Assembly: GCF_036226665.1 (NCBI RefSeq)
Contig: NZ_CP109007.1
Location: 2,086,501-2,150,500 of the forward strand
Direction: 5' to 3'
DNA length: 64,000 nt
From: Streptomyces sp. NBC_00691
GTDB lineage: Bacteria > Actinomycetota > Actinomycetes > Streptomycetales > Streptomycetaceae
Translations under genes and position numbers: made by a program
Notes under the pieces: model-generated
Seen by the model: the letters and a program-made list of their open reading frames with translations, nothing else
Database searches by the model: none
Told to the model about the DNA's origin: nothing
Shown here: positions 62,976-64,000 of the stretch, in pieces
How positions within the stretch are numbered: position 1 is the stretch's first letter
Layout of the letters: each line of letters starts with the position of its first letter

Positions 62976-63662
62976 ATGGACCTCGTCGCGCCCGTCGTCG
63001 TCGAGCCGCTCAGGCGCCGCCGCTGCTCGGAGTGCCTGCGGGGACCTCTCGAGCGGATGATCGTCGAGTTCAACGCCCCGGTCTGTCTCGACTGCGCCGA
63101 CCTGGGGCATCTCGTGTTCCTGCGGCGGGGCGACACGGCGCTCACCCGCCGGGCCCGCGAGGGCAGCACGCTCTGGGCCGTGGTCGTACGCCACAACCGG
63201 CGCCGTACCCGGTACGAACGCCAGGGCCTGCTCGTCGAGGAGGCGGCGCTCGCCGAGGCGGAGCGCTCCTGCCTGGCGGACGCGGAGGCCCGGGCCAGAC
63301 GCCGGACGCGGGACGCCGCACGGCGCGCGGCGCTCGACACGGAGATCACCGAGATCCTCCGGACGGAGATCCTGCGGCTCTTCCCGGCCATCCCGGCGGA
63401 CCGGGCCACGGAGGTCGCCGTCCACGCCTCGGCGAAGGGCAGTGGACGGGTGGGGCGCACGGCGGCGGGCCGCTCGCTCGACCGCGGCGCCGTGACGGCC
63501 GCGGTCCGCGCCTCCGTACGCCATGTCGACACCCCGTACGACACCTTGCTGATGCGGGGTGTTCCTCGGCACCAGGCCCGGACTCGGGTGGCACCCGCCA
63601 TCGAGGCGGTGCTCCGGGCCTGGCGTCGCGACGGGGACGCCGGCGGCCGGGGGCGCGGCTGA
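62976..63662 (+). CDS. DUF2293-type protein with N-terminal zinc-binding motif
   Basis: A 228-residue soluble protein. RRRCSECLRGPLERM and FNAPVCLDCADLGHLVF make a four-Cys zinc ribbon (C-x2-C ... C-x2-C) at residues ~15-45. The C-terminal ~90 residues (LFPAIPADRATEVAVHASAK, AVTAAVRASVRHVDTPYDTL) are the DUF2293 domain. The middle is a basic, Arg-rich helix. Such an arrangement suggests binding of nucleic acid. Coupled to the preceding membrane protein by a 13-base gap. Function not known. Confidence 0.82.
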   Translation: MDLVAPVVVEPLRRRRCSECLRGPLERMIVEFNAPVCLDCADLGHLVFLRRGDTALTRRAREGSTLWAVVVRHNRRRTRYERQGLLVEEAALAEAERSCLADAEARARRRTRDAARRAALDTEITEILRTEILRLFPAIPADRATEVAVHASAKGSGRVGRTAAGRSLDRGAVTAAVRASVRHVDTPYDTLLMRGVPRHQARTRVAPAIEAVLRAWRRDGDAGGRGRG

Positions 63663-63679
63663 CCACTCGGGTGTCAGCC
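63657..63679. terminator. Short hairpin over the DUF2293 stop codon
   Basis: GGCTGAC (63657-63663) pairs with GTCAGCC (63673-63679), with a nine-base loop, between convergent genes. A weak terminator. Confidence 0.4.
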
Positions 63680-63707
63680 CACGTCGCCCGGCCTCGGGGC
63701 GGAACCG

Positions 63708-64000
63708 TCAGGCCTGGTCCGCGGCGCGGCGGGCGCGACGGTACAGCAGGGCTCCACCGAGCAGCAGCGCGGCACTCGCGGCGCCGGTGTACCCGATGCT
63801 GTCGGAACCGGTGGAGGCCAGCGCGACCGTGCTCGTCCCGCCCTGCGGAGCGGGAAGCGGGGCGGGCTTCGCCGTCTCGGTCTCCGGCTGCGGAACCGGC
63901 ACGTTCCGCACGGGGGTCTGCGGGCGCGGGGTCGGCGTCTCGACCGGCGGCGTGGGCTTCGAGGGGCCGTTGACCGAGGTGTTGCCGAAGACCGGGTTCA
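63708..64000 (-). CDS. C-terminus of an LAXTG sortase-anchored surface protein (cut by window end)
   Basis: An open frame runs off the window. The last ~95 residues read as a Pro/Thr/Glu-rich linker (PTPPVETPTPRPQTPV), then LASTG, a hydrophobic helix (GAASAALLLGGALL) and the basic tail YRRARRAADQA. This is a cell-wall sorting signal of the LAXTG kind, used by class E sortases of Streptomyces, as for long chaplins. The N-terminal part and function lie outside the window. The upstream Asn/Gly stretch NPVFGNTSVNG hints at the end of a folded domain. Confidence 0.88.
   Translation of the reverse strand, partial: NPVFGNTSVNGPSKPTPPVETPTPRPQTPVRNVPVPQPETETAKPAPLPAPQGGTSTVALASTGSDSIGYTGAASAALLLGGALLYRRARRAADQA

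Overview
The window reads as the core chromosome of a Streptomyces species or a very close actinomycete. The evidence is the high GC with strong third-position bias, frequent GTG and TTG starts, Streptomyces-type regulators (RbpA, WhiA, SufR), and the blocks sufR-sufB, ctaA/ctaB, tkt-tal-zwf-opcA-pgl, gap-pgk-tpiA-secG and uvrC-rapZ-yvcK-whiA. I see no tRNA, rRNA, insertion sequence, prophage or CRISPR array. Gene naming rests on reading the translations; no database search was possible.

Layout. 1-7.4 kb: Fe-S assembly (sufB, partial, with its repressor sufR), an ABC-2 exporter, heme A synthesis (ctaA, ctaB), an amidohydrolase and a small conserved protein. The sufR/ABC spacer carries a SufR-type operator and a 19-bp palindrome resembling a DmdR/IdeR iron box. 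7.6-18.2 kb: transketolase, transaldolase, G6PDH, OpcA and 6-phosphogluconolactonase as a coupled plus-strand operon, then two bacterial PH-domain membrane proteins and glucose-6-phosphate isomerase on the minus strand. 18.2-26.7 kb: an MFS exporter, RbpA, SecG, triose phosphate isomerase, phosphoglycerate kinase, GAPDH and a large secreted M14 carboxypeptidase. 26.8-31.8 kb: the overlapping operon uvrC-rapZ-yvcK-whiA, closed by a textbook terminator.

31.8-36 kb is the most accessory-looking part: an SDR, a 300-bp spacer full of inverted repeats, a coupled pair made of a secreted C70/AvrRpt2-like cysteine protease and a C-terminally membrane-anchored protein, a divergent HTH regulator with GTGAAC-type repeats between them, and a Tat/lipobox Rieske protein. 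36-50.5 kb: uvrA with a histone-H1-like tail, a DinB-like protein, a metallo-beta-lactamase-fold hydrolase, an MHS transporter, TerC behind a probable yybP-ykoY (Mn2+) riboswitch, two TerD-family proteins, uvrB, an MHYT sensor and ogt. 50.5-64 kb: two MFS transporters, a propeller protein, a discoidin-metallophosphatase, a cupin, psuG-psuK (pseudouridine catabolism), a kinase-like protein that lost its P-loop, a VOC gene remnant, SDR-MerR and HxlR-aminotransferase regulatory pairs, two hypotheticals (one with a four-Cys zinc motif), and the C-terminus of an LAXTG sortase substrate cut by the window end.

How it fits together. Carbon flux genes (pentose phosphate, glycolysis, pgi) form one functional block that yields NADPH and triose phosphates. 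The DNA repair genes uvrA, uvrB, uvrC and ogt lie within 20 kb. At least eleven genes have a TANNNT -10 hexamer ending 6-8 bases before the start codon, which predicts widespread leaderless transcription.
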